A program made the translations under genes and the position numbers. This document shows, in pieces, positions 7,449 through 14,265 of a DNA stretch of 14,415 nt. Each line of letters starts with the position of its first letter. Positions within the stretch are counted from its first letter, which is position 1. The notes under the pieces were generated by a model that saw nothing but the letters and a program-made list of their open reading frames with translations, had not been told where the DNA came from and did not search any database. This stretch comes from an uncultured Clostridia bacterium (GTDB lineage Bacteria; Bacillota; Clostridia; Oscillospirales; Butyricicoccaceae): the NCBI GenBank assembly GCA_910586575.1, contig CAJUJQ010000079.1:1-14415 (forward strand). Reading direction: 5' to 3'.

Positions 7449-8110
7449 TGAAAGATTTGATAATTGTGGGAACTGGAAGCTTTGCGGCGTTAATGAAATT
7501 CTATGTGACGCAGTATGATACCAGAAAGGTAGCTGCGTTCTCAGTGGAACAAGCGTATATAAACGGACCGTTCTTCGAGGAACTTCCGGTCTGCCCGCTT
7601 GAACGATTGACAGAGCGTTATGCATCGGATACATATGATGTGCTGCTTGCTATTGGCGCAAGGAACATGAATAAACTTCGTGAGAGATTGTTTCGCTTTT
7701 GTAAAGATAAAGGATATCATGTGGCATCGTTTATTCATCCAAGCTGTGTGCTGTCTCCTGATACTAAAATTGGGGAAGGTAATATTATTCTGGAAAATAG
7801 TTTGACCCAGCCCTTTGTCGAAATTGGGGATGGCAATTTGTTCTGGGATAATGTTGCAATTACTCATAATGATATAATTGGTGATTTTAATACGATTTCC
7901 GGTGGGGTGGGCCTTTGCGGTTTTGATACGGTTGGGAACTATTGCTATTTGGGGAAATATAGTATGGTATTTGATAACGTGACTTTAGCGGATTATACGT
8001 TGGTAGGGGCAGGTGCCCATGTGAAAAAAAACACGAAACCGTATGAAGTTGTGGTTCCGGCAAAAAGCATTGTATTAGAAAATAAAAAAAGCACAGACTT
8101 TCAAGTGTGA
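7448..8110 (+). CDS. NeuD/PglD-type sugar O/N-acyltransferase (left-handed beta-helix)
   Basis: A 220-residue protein. It has an N-terminal Rossmann-like sugar-nucleotide-binding domain (VGTGSFA at 7-13) and, from about residue 96, hexapeptide repeats (IHPSCVLSPDTKIGEGN and onward) that form an acyl-CoA-dependent left-handed beta-helix. His140 in AITHND lies where PglD and NeuD carry the catalytic base. PglD relatives N-acetylate the C4 amine of UDP-4-amino sugars, so the likely job here is acylation of the 4-amino-2,4,6-trideoxy sugar made by the preceding three genes. The acyl group cannot be told from the sequence. The start at 7448 is preferred over 7439 because of AGGAG at 7434-7438. O-acetylation, as by NeuD of sialic acid, is the alternative, but no sialic acid genes are present. 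Confidence 0.85.
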   Translation: MKDLIIVGTGSFAALMKFYVTQYDTRKVAAFSVEQAYINGPFFEELPVCPLERLTERYASDTYDVLLAIGARNMNKLRERLFRFCKDKGYHVASFIHPSCVLSPDTKIGEGNIILENSLTQPFVEIGDGNLFWDNVAITHNDIIGDFNTISGGVGLCGFDTVGNYCYLGKYSMVFDNVTLADYTLVGAGAHVKKNTKPYEVVVPAKSIVLENKKSTDFQV

Positions 8111-8135
8111 AAAATAACTGTAAGGAAATAATAAA

Positions 8136-9074
8136 ATGGAAAAAGTTGATTTTAGTTTTGTGATTCCCTGTTATTGCAGTGACGCTTTGGTAGGGGATGT
8201 GTTAAACGAAATTACAGCTGTACTTCGCGAGAAAAACGAATATCAATACGAGATCATTGCAGTAAATGATGCATCTCCGGATCAAGTGTTAGATGTGTTA
8301 AAGGAAAGAGCGAAAATTAATAAGAATATAAAAATATTGGATCTAGCCAAAAACTGTGGAAAGCATGCGGCGCTGATGGCTGGTTACAGATACTCAAGAG
8401 GCGATATTATCATCAGTTTGGATGATGACGGACAATGCCCGTTAGAGCATTTGTGGGATCTGATTGAACCCTTGGAAAATGGATATGACATTTCTATTGC
8501 AAAATATCCAGTCAAAAAGCAAAGTGCATTTAAAAATTTTGGAAGCCATATGAACAACTTAATGGCTTGCGCATTGCTGAAAAAACCAAAGGATTTACAA
8601 ATATCAAATTTCTCTGCAATGAAAAGATTTATCTGTCTTGAAATCTTGAATTATCAGAATCCGTATCCCTACATAGACGGGCTGTTTTTGCGAAGCACAG
8701 GAAAAATTGCAAATGTTTTGATGGAAGAAAGGGAACGTGCGGTAGGGACATCCGGCTACACCTTTTGGAAATCACTAAGTTTATGGCTCAATGGGTTTAC
8801 TGCGTTTTCCGTTCGCCCGTTACGGGTTGCAACTGCTTTGGGCGGGATAATATCAGCGTTTGGATTTTTATTTGGTATATGGGTGGTTGTCAGCAAGCTT
8901 CTGCATCCGGAAATAATGGCTGGATATAGTTCACTTATGGCGGTGCTGCTGTTTGTTGGCGGGATGATTATGATTTTATTGGGTCTTATCGGAGAATATA
9001 TTGGCCGGATTTATATTTGCTTAAACAATTCACCGCAATACGTAATACGGGAAAGAACGAATTTCGATTTGTAA
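8136..9074 (+). CDS. GtrB/ArnC-type polyprenyl-phosphate glycosyltransferase (GT2)
   Basis: A 312-residue protein with a cytoplasmic GT-A domain and two C-terminal transmembrane helices (about 230-252 and 266-290), as in GtrB, ArnC and dolichol-phosphate-mannose synthases. Seen motifs are FVIPCYC at the N-terminus, NDAS (44-47), the metal-binding DDDGQ (96-100), and the GTSGY segment (204-208) equivalent to the conserved R-SGRSGY-type loop of this subfamily. These enzymes move one sugar from a nucleotide to undecaprenyl phosphate on the inner membrane face. It follows the acyltransferase and precedes the flippase-like pair, so the probable donor is the acylated 4-amino-trideoxyhexose, much as ArnC loads formylated aminoarabinose. 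AAGGA at 8122-8126 lies 9 bases before the ATG. The donor sugar is inference. Confidence 0.88.
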   Translation: MEKVDFSFVIPCYCSDALVGDVLNEITAVLREKNEYQYEIIAVNDASPDQVLDVLKERAKINKNIKILDLAKNCGKHAALMAGYRYSRGDIIISLDDDGQCPLEHLWDLIEPLENGYDISIAKYPVKKQSAFKNFGSHMNNLMACALLKKPKDLQISNFSAMKRFICLEILNYQNPYPYIDGLFLRSTGKIANVLMEERERAVGTSGYTFWKSLSLWLNGFTAFSVRPLRVATALGGIISAFGFLFGIWVVVSKLLHPEIMAGYSSLMAVLLFVGGMIMILLGLIGEYIGRIYICLNNSPQYVIRERTNFDL

Positions 9075-9103
9075 AATACATTATTGAAGGAAACATATTT
9101 ACT

Positions 9104-10252
9104 ATGGGAAAAATTGCAATTATAGGCGCGTCATATTTACAGCTACCGCTGATCGAGACGGCAAAAAAGATGGGGCTGGAAACCCATGTTTTCGCGTGGG
9201 AGGCAGGAGATCCCGGAGAGGCGGCGGCAGATTATTTTTACCCAATCAGCATCATAGAAAAAGAAAAAATTCTGCAAAATTGTCAGGAAATCAAAATAGA
9301 CGGGATTTGCAGTATTGCATCTGATTTAGCAGCTATTACAGTGAACTATGTTGCGGCGAACATGGGATTGACCGGGAATTCCCTGGATAGTACATATTGT
9401 TCAACGAATAAACATGCGATGCGAAAATGTTTTTTCGAGCACGGAGACCCTTCCCCGAGAAGTATGACAATCATGTCGCTGTCAGATTTAAAGGGGGAAA
9501 CCCTTCAATATCCGCTGATTGTAAAGCCGTCAGACCGTTCCGGGTCGCGTGGAGTTACGAAGCTGGACGATTCAGCCGGACTGGAAAACGCGATTGAAAA
9601 GGCAAGAAGTCAAAGCTTTGAAAAAAAGGTTTTAATTGAAGAGTTTGCGGAAGGCCGGGAATACAGTGTAGAATGCATTTCGTGGGACGGGGAACATCAT
9701 CTGCTGGCCGTTACAAAGAAATATACAACTGGTGCGCCTCATTTTATCGAAACCGCGCATTTAGAGCCAGCGCTTTTATCCCAAGATATTTTAAGCCGGG
9801 CAAGGGACATAACCTTTCATGCGTTAGACAGCCTGCAAATTAAAAACGGGGCTTCTCATACGGAATTGAAAATTGCGGATGATGGTTCGATAAAGCTGAT
9901 TGAAGTAGGTGGCAGAATGGGTGGGGACTGCATTGGAAGTGATTTGGTAAAGCTGTCAACAGGAATTGATTTTGTACAGGAAATAATTAAGGTTTCACTG
10001 GGGCAAAAGCCGGCATTAAAAGCAGTCGCGAACTGCGCGGTTGCAGCGGTCAGGTTTATCTGTACAAGAGAAGATTTATTTGTGCTGGAGCAAATAAAAA
10101 AGGAGAACCCGCAATTCATTGTTCGGGAAGAAATCCATCCTTTATCCAGCAATCAAATAACGGACAGTTCTTCGCGGCATGGATATTATCTATTACGGTC
10201 GGAAAAGGTGCAGGAGATTATGAAATATTTACCGAGAGAAAAATCGCAATGA
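9104..10252 (+). CDS. ATP-grasp family ligase
   Basis: A 382-residue protein with an N-terminal Rossmann-like preATP domain (MGKIAIIGAS) and an ATP-grasp domain. Lys141 in IVKP, the flexible loop DRSGSRGV (144-151), EEF (179-181), and the metal-binding acidic residues E254 (TELK) and E267 in EVGGRMGGD are visible. Such enzymes activate a carboxylate as an acyl phosphate and ligate it to an amine. The overall layout resembles amino-acid ligases and PurK-like carboxylate-amine ligases. The open frame extends upstream to 9017 but would overlap the GtrB-like gene; ATG 9104 gives the normal N-terminus and has GAAGGA at 9086-9091, about 12 bases away. It sits between the lipid-sugar synthase and the flippase-like pair and overlaps the latter (ATGA). 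It may therefore attach an amino acid or other acid to the sugar amine; its true substrate is unknown. Confidence 0.85.
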   Translation: MGKIAIIGASYLQLPLIETAKKMGLETHVFAWEAGDPGEAAADYFYPISIIEKEKILQNCQEIKIDGICSIASDLAAITVNYVAANMGLTGNSLDSTYCSTNKHAMRKCFFEHGDPSPRSMTIMSLSDLKGETLQYPLIVKPSDRSGSRGVTKLDDSAGLENAIEKARSQSFEKKVLIEEFAEGREYSVECISWDGEHHLLAVTKKYTTGAPHFIETAHLEPALLSQDILSRARDITFHALDSLQIKNGASHTELKIADDGSIKLIEVGGRMGGDCIGSDLVKLSTGIDFVQEIIKVSLGQKPALKAVANCAVAAVRFICTREDLFVLEQIKKENPQFIVREEIHPLSSNQITDSSSRHGYYLLRSEKVQEIMKYLPREKSQ

Positions 10253-10611
10253 GTCATCCGGAAAAGAAAATTAAAAAGACGATCATAGCACTTCATTTGT
10301 TGTTAATGCTGTATTCAACCAGTGGCATTTTCAGTAAGTTAGCCGCCGGAGAAAGTTTTCTCAGCTTTCGTTTTTGTTTGTATTATTCTATTGTGATCGC
10401 ATTATTAGCAGTTTACGCGGTTGGATGGCAACAGATTATTAAGCACTTGCCGTTGACAACAGCCTTCGCAAACAAGGCCGTTACAGCTGCTTGGGGATTG
10501 GTTTGGGGGAGACTGTGGTTTCATGAGCATATTTCATTCGGAAAGGTATTTGGGGCGGGGCTGGTGATTGCCGGAATCGTCCTGTATGCAAGGGAGGATA
10601 GCGCAGTGTAG
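10249..10611 (+). CDS. SMR/EamA-type four-helix membrane protein, ArnE/ArnF-like flippase subunit (first of pair)
   Basis: A 120-residue protein with about four hydrophobic helices (roughly 10-30, 39-59, 65-90 and 96-116), the size of SMR-type DMT transporters. The motif FHEH followed by a glycine-rich last helix (GAGLVIAGIVLYA) is typical of EamA/SMR halves. ArnE and ArnF are a pair of such proteins that flip undecaprenyl-phosphate aminoarabinose; this gene and the next form a similar pair. Its ATG overlaps the ATP-grasp stop (ATGA), with no strong ribosome binding site, suggesting translational coupling. The role as a flippase for the lipid-linked trideoxy sugar follows from context. Confidence 0.72.
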   Translation: MSHPEKKIKKTIIALHLLLMLYSTSGIFSKLAAGESFLSFRFCLYYSIVIALLAVYAVGWQQIIKHLPLTTAFANKAVTAAWGLVWGRLWFHEHISFGKVFGAGLVIAGIVLYAREDSAV

Positions 10612-10612
10612 T

Positions 10613-10966
10613 ATGGATAAGCAGATGTTTTACTATTGCTGCATTTTGTTAATTGGTGTTTTTATTAGTGCAATCTCGCAGGTTATGCTGAAGAAGGCTG
10701 CTATGCGTCAGTATAATTCTATAATCCGGGAATACTTAAACCCATATGTAATAATAGCCTATATTCTTTTCATAGGGACTACTTTTTTATCAATCTTAGC
10801 ATATCGGGTAATACCTCTATCTATGGGGCCTATAATGGAAGCTACAAGCTATATTTATGTGACGTACTTCGGGATTTCAATATTCCATGAGCAAATGAAT
10901 TATAAAAAAATTTTAGCTTTAGGATTAATTATTGGAGGGATTCTGGTTTATGCTGTTTTTGGGTGA
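10613..10966 (+). CDS. SMR/EamA-type four-helix membrane protein, ArnE/ArnF-like flippase subunit (second of pair)
   Basis: A 117-residue protein with four predicted helices (about 5-24, 43-63, 68-85 and 94-115). It carries VMLKKAAM after helix 1 and FHEQMNYKKILALGLIIGG near the end, both usual in SMR-type DMT proteins. It begins one base after the stop of its partner. The frame is open back to 10568, but the ATG at 10613 is preferred because it gives a compact SMR-sized protein and avoids overlap; AGGGAGG at 10591-10597 lies 15 bases upstream, rather long. Together with its partner it most likely forms a heteromeric flippase between the GtrB-like loader and the GT-C transferase. It differs in sequence from the partner, as ArnE does from ArnF. 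Confidence 0.75.
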   Translation: MDKQMFYYCCILLIGVFISAISQVMLKKAAMRQYNSIIREYLNPYVIIAYILFIGTTFLSILAYRVIPLSMGPIMEATSYIYVTYFGISIFHEQMNYKKILALGLIIGGILVYAVFG

Positions 10967-10999
10967 ATGCGTATTCTGTAAAAGTGAAGGATTAGGCTT

Positions 11000-11872
11000 A
11001 TGAAAGGGATTGTTTTGGCAGGCGGTTCGGGAACACGCTTATATCCGGTTACAAAGGGGGTTTCCAAGCAAGCGCTTCCAGTGTATGATAAACCAATGAT
11101 CTATTATCCGCTGTCCACGCTGATGCTGGCAGGAATTCAGGATATTTTGATTATATCAACGCCGCGTGATCTGCCGGTGTTTGAGGAGATATTGGGAGAT
11201 GGCACCCAGCTTGGCCTGAAACTGGGTTATGCATCGCAGGATCATCCGAACGGGTTAGCGGAGGCGTTTCTAATCGGCGAGGAGTTTCTTGCTGGAGATC
11301 CGGTCGCGCTTGTCCTGGGAGACAATATCTTTTATGGCACTGCATTTTCTGCCATGTTGCTGGATGCTGCGAAGAACAGCGAGGGTGCGGTCATCTTTGG
11401 CTACCCGGTTAGTGATCCGGGCAGTTTTGGTGTAGTGGAATTTGACGCACAGGGCAGGGTGCTCTCACTTGAGGAAAAGCCGGACAAGCCCAAGTCTAAC
11501 TATGCGGTACCGGGTTTGTATTTTTACGACAATCAGGTAGTGGAAATTGCAAAGCAGATACAACCTTCCGAGCGCGGGGAATTGGAAATTACGGCTGTCA
11601 ACAATATTTATTTAGAGCGCGGGCAGCTGAAAGTTAAGTTGTTCCCGCGCGGTATGGCATGGCTGGATACAGGTACATATGATGGCTTATTGGAAGCAGC
11701 GCGGTTTGTCTCTATTATTCAAAAACGGCAGGGTTTGTATATTTCCTGCATTGAGGAAATCGCGTATCGCCGCCAGTATATCACCCGCGAACAGCTGCTG
11801 CGGTTAGCCGAACCCATGCGGAAAACGGAGTACGGACAGTACCTGATAAAAATTGGGGAGGAAAGCATATGA
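11000..11872 (+). CDS. rmlA: Glucose-1-phosphate thymidylyltransferase RmlA
   Basis: A 290-residue enzyme that joins dTTP and glucose-1-phosphate to make dTDP-glucose. It shows the nucleotide-binding signature GGSGTRLYP (8-16), the substrate-contact segment YDKPMIYYP (29-37), LGDNIFYG (106-113) and MAWLDTGT near the C-terminus, all standard for the short RmlA type. GAAGGA at 10986-10991 lies 8 bases before the ATG. It overlaps rmlB by 4 bases. No rmlC or rmlD lies nearby, so here it probably feeds the deoxy-aminosugar branch, possibly as well as rhamnose synthesis elsewhere in the genome. Confidence 0.96.
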   Translation: MKGIVLAGGSGTRLYPVTKGVSKQALPVYDKPMIYYPLSTLMLAGIQDILIISTPRDLPVFEEILGDGTQLGLKLGYASQDHPNGLAEAFLIGEEFLAGDPVALVLGDNIFYGTAFSAMLLDAAKNSEGAVIFGYPVSDPGSFGVVEFDAQGRVLSLEEKPDKPKSNYAVPGLYFYDNQVVEIAKQIQPSERGELEITAVNNIYLERGQLKVKLFPRGMAWLDTGTYDGLLEAARFVSIIQKRQGLYISCIEEIAYRRQYITREQLLRLAEPMRKTEYGQYLIKIGEESI

Positions 11873-12927
11873 AGAACGTATTGGTGACTGGCGGGGCAGG
11901 TTTTATCGGATCAAATTTCATCCAGTATATACTGGATCAGCAAAAGGATATCCTTTTGCTGAATCTGGACTTGTTAACATATGCGGGGAACCTCGAAAAT
12001 TTGAGGGCTGTTGAAAATAATCCGCGCTATCATTTTGTGAAAGGAGATATCCGTAACCGTACTCTGGTAAATCAGCTGTTTGACGAATACCATTTCGATA
12101 CGGTTGTCCATTTTGCAGCAGAGTCCCATGTTGACCGCAGTATTACAGAGCCGGAAATATTTTTATCCACGAATGTCCTGGGGACACAGGTTTTATTGGA
12201 CGCTGCAAAGGTGCATTGGAACCTGGAACCGGATAATAAATATTGTCGTGAGTACCGTCCTGGTGTTCGTTATTTGCAGGTTTCAACCGATGAGGTTTAT
12301 GGGGCACTCGGAAAAACCGGAATGTTTACAGAGGAAACATCTCTGTCACCGAACAGTCCCTATTCTGCGTCGAAAGCTTCTGCGGATTTGCTGGTGCGGG
12401 CATACTATAAAACCTATGGCCTGCCGATAAATATCACTCGCTGTTCCAACAATTATGGTTCTTATCAATTTCCGGAAAAGTTAATTCCGTTGATGATTCA
12501 CAATGCACAAAACAATATCCCGCTTCCGGTTTATGGTGACGGGATGCAGATTCGTGATTGGCTGCACGTAAAAGATCATTGCGCGGCAATCCATACTGTT
12601 TTGGAAAAGGGAGTGCTTGGCGAGATTTATAACATCGGCGGCAATAACGAAAAAGCGAATCTTGAGATCGTCAAGTTAATTCTTTCTCAACTCAATCAAT
12701 CAGAAGAATTGATTACACATGTAAAAGACCGTCCTGGGCATGATCGCCGTTATGCGATTGATAATATAAAAATTACAACTCAGCTTGGATGGAAACCTGC
12801 CTACACATTTGAGCAAGGAATTCACGAAACGATTCAGTGGTATTTGGATAACACCGAATGGGTGAGCCGAATTACAACAGGAGACTATCAGAACTACTAC
12901 GATCAAATGTATGGCACAAACAAATGA
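11869..12927 (+). CDS. rmlB: dTDP-glucose 4,6-dehydratase RmlB
   Basis: A 352-residue extended short-chain dehydrogenase that converts dTDP-glucose to dTDP-4-keto-6-deoxyglucose using bound NAD+. The NAD-binding motif TGGAGFIGSN (7-16), the catalytic triad motif STDEVYG (T140-D141-E142) and Y165-x3-K169 in YSASK are all present; length is normal. GGAGG at 11857-11861 precedes the ATG by 7 bases, and the start overlaps the rmlA stop. Its product is the direct substrate of the 2,3-dehydratase encoded at 3737-5128. Confidence 0.97.
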   Translation: MKNVLVTGGAGFIGSNFIQYILDQQKDILLLNLDLLTYAGNLENLRAVENNPRYHFVKGDIRNRTLVNQLFDEYHFDTVVHFAAESHVDRSITEPEIFLSTNVLGTQVLLDAAKVHWNLEPDNKYCREYRPGVRYLQVSTDEVYGALGKTGMFTEETSLSPNSPYSASKASADLLVRAYYKTYGLPINITRCSNNYGSYQFPEKLIPLMIHNAQNNIPLPVYGDGMQIRDWLHVKDHCAAIHTVLEKGVLGEIYNIGGNNEKANLEIVKLILSQLNQSEELITHVKDRPGHDRRYAIDNIKITTQLGWKPAYTFEQGIHETIQWYLDNTEWVSRITTGDYQNYYDQMYGTNK

Positions 12928-12945
12928 AGGAGGGGTTATGGACGT

Positions 12946-13458
12946 ATGAAGGATAAAAGAAAACAGAAAAAATTGATAATTGTACTGTGCATTGTATGTA
13001 TCATGTTGATTATTGGGGGGATAGTATTATTCCTGTTCAGGGATAGGGGAAACTCACTCGAACTGGACGACAATGCCACAATCGGCATCATGCCAGGAAT
13101 CGACATTGCACAACGTCAAGCAGAGCTTCAGGAGCAACTTGATGAGGCCATGATAGCATTTTCGATTAACACGAACCCTGTCTTTGAAAGCGGCAGTTCC
13201 GAGGGAAATCTGATGCTTGAAAATCCTGCCAACAACGCAAAGCTGCTTGTGGTAGAAATCTATGTTGATGAGACTGAGGAGCTGATTTACAAATCCAAGG
13301 CGATTCCAGCAGGATCTTACATTGAAAATGCTCGATTGGATAAAGTGCTTGAGCCAGGTGAGTATGCAGCAACGGCATATTTCAACGCATATCGTGAGGA
13401 TGACCAATCGTATATTGGACGATCCGGCGCAGCAATCAAAATAACGGTTCTCAGTTAA
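12946..13458 (+). CDS. Membrane-anchored extracytoplasmic protein of unknown function
   Basis: A 170-residue protein with a lysine/arginine-rich N-terminus (KDKRKQKK), one hydrophobic helix (about 10-31) and no obvious cleavage site, so it is probably anchored with the rest outside. A short region rich in Q, E and A (about 55-70, RQAELQEQLDEAM) could form a helix. The rest (about 75-168) is beta-rich: ENPANNAKLLVVEIYVD, then an alternating stretch with IYKSKAIPAG and LEPGEYAATAYFNAY, the pattern of an Ig-like sandwich. Small proteins of this pattern are common in Clostridia beside secreted surface proteins; I do not know the function. AAGGAGG at 12927-12933 precedes the ATG by 12 bases; an earlier ATG at 12938 runs into a stop after three codons. 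Confidence 0.8.
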   Translation: MKDKRKQKKLIIVLCIVCIMLIIGGIVLFLFRDRGNSLELDDNATIGIMPGIDIAQRQAELQEQLDEAMIAFSINTNPVFESGSSEGNLMLENPANNAKLLVVEIYVDETEELIYKSKAIPAGSYIENARLDKVLEPGEYAATAYFNAYREDDQSYIGRSGAAIKITVLS

Positions 13459-13514
13459 AATTTGACCCCTTTTGCGGATACAGAGTGCGCAGACCAAAAG
13501 GAGCTGGATAGAAT

Positions 13515-14114
13515 ATGACGAAGAAAATCACCTCCCGTGTGCTACCGATTATCATGGTTTTTGCATTGTTTATGACCAGCGCGATTGCAACGAATGCTGA
13601 CATGGCGGCGTTTACAGGTTCTTATCAGAGCGAGGATGTGGCAATCGGATCTTCGAATGAAGTGACGATGGTTGGTGAAGTCAAGCCTACAATTATGTCT
13701 GTTACGATGCCGACATATGTACCATTTGATATTTCACGATCTGTCCAAGGAGAGAATAAAGTAATTTCCCCGAGGATTACGGTGACAAATAATTCCAGTG
13801 TCCCTGTCAGCTTGGATGTCGTGTACACCGTTGTAGACCTGAGCAAATTGCAAGGAACAACATGGAATTATGATGGGAATGTTGGGGACAACCAAATTGC
13901 GGTCGGATTTCAGACTGAGACGACTAGCGAACAAGCACCTACATCCCTCAGCGGAACACGGTGGCTTGTAGATAATACTGCACAGAACACCAACATTGCC
14001 TCTATGGGTGCCCTTGAAAGCGAAACGCTCTATGTTGTTGGTACATTAGGCAAGGCAGTACCGGAAAATAACAGCTTTACGGTTACTCCCACATTTGTGG
14101 TTCGTCAGACATAA
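13515..14114 (+). CDS. Secreted beta-rich surface protein of unknown function
   Basis: A 199-residue protein with a signal peptide (TKKITSR, then a hydrophobic core to about residue 25; likely cleavage near ATNA-D at 28/29). The mature part is Thr/Ser/Val-rich and beta-like, with VTMPTYVPFDIS (63-74) and SPRITVTNNSSVPVSLDV (85-102), resembling WxL-like or fimbrial-type surface proteins. I see no LPXTG motif or C-terminal membrane anchor, so it may be held by other proteins or released. AAAAGGAG at 13496-13503 lies 11 bases before the ATG. With the upstream membrane-anchored partner it ends the operon. It could be a structural surface protein or, more speculatively, an acceptor for the encoded glycan. 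Confidence 0.8.
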   Translation: MTKKITSRVLPIIMVFALFMTSAIATNADMAAFTGSYQSEDVAIGSSNEVTMVGEVKPTIMSVTMPTYVPFDISRSVQGENKVISPRITVTNNSSVPVSLDVVYTVVDLSKLQGTTWNYDGNVGDNQIAVGFQTETTSEQAPTSLSGTRWLVDNTAQNTNIASMGALESETLYVVGTLGKAVPENNSFTVTPTFVVRQT

Positions 14115-14133
14115 TCTGATCTAACACTCAGAT
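14114..14133 (+). other. Short hairpin at the stop codon of the secreted protein gene
   Basis: ATCTGA (14114-14119) and TCAGAT (14128-14133) form a 6-base-pair stem with an 8-base loop. It has no U tract directly after it, so it is not a terminator itself; it could protect the 3' end or be chance. Confidence 0.3.
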
Positions 14134-14181
14134 ATACTCAAAAAAATAAGACTGTGCCCGTTCTGTATCTGTAATTTGGTA

Positions 14182-14216
14182 GCGGTCAGGAAGAATTCTG
14201 TCCTGACCGCCTTTAT
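14182..14216 (+). terminator. Rho-independent terminator of the operon
   Basis: GCGGTCAGGA (14182-14191) and TCCTGACCGC (14201-14210) form a perfect 10-base-pair GC-rich stem around a 9-base loop, followed on the + strand by CTTTATTAT. On the minus strand the following bases are less T-rich, so it acts mainly on the + strand operon. It lies 67 bases after the last + strand stop. Confidence 0.85.
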
Positions 14217-14265
14217 TATCACGTGAGAGCGTTTCCATCACAGGATTTAGCCGCGCTATTGCTGG

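Noticed and set aside
7336..7518. A 60-codon + strand frame overlapping the acyltransferase start
   Set aside because: It runs well into the confident acyltransferase gene in another frame, has no ribosome binding site, and is less plausible than the 7278-7448 frame.
8024..8031. A8 run in the acyltransferase gene as a slippage switch
   Set aside because: Adenine runs of 7-8 occur several times in this window and are expected in lysine-rich coding DNA of this composition; no extra sign of a switch.
9017..9103. Earlier start for the ATP-grasp gene
   Set aside because: The extension overlaps the end of the GtrB-like gene by 58 bases and adds sequence before the normal Rossmann N-terminus MGKIAIIGAS.
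10568..10612. Earlier start for the second SMR-type gene
   Set aside because: It would overlap its partner gene and add 15 residues not expected for a compact four-helix protein; no ribosome binding site at proper distance was seen.
11000..12927. A dTDP-rhamnose pathway
   Set aside because: Only rmlA and rmlB are present; no rmlC (3,5-epimerase) or rmlD (4-reductase) is in the window, and the 2,3-dehydratase branch uses the same intermediate.
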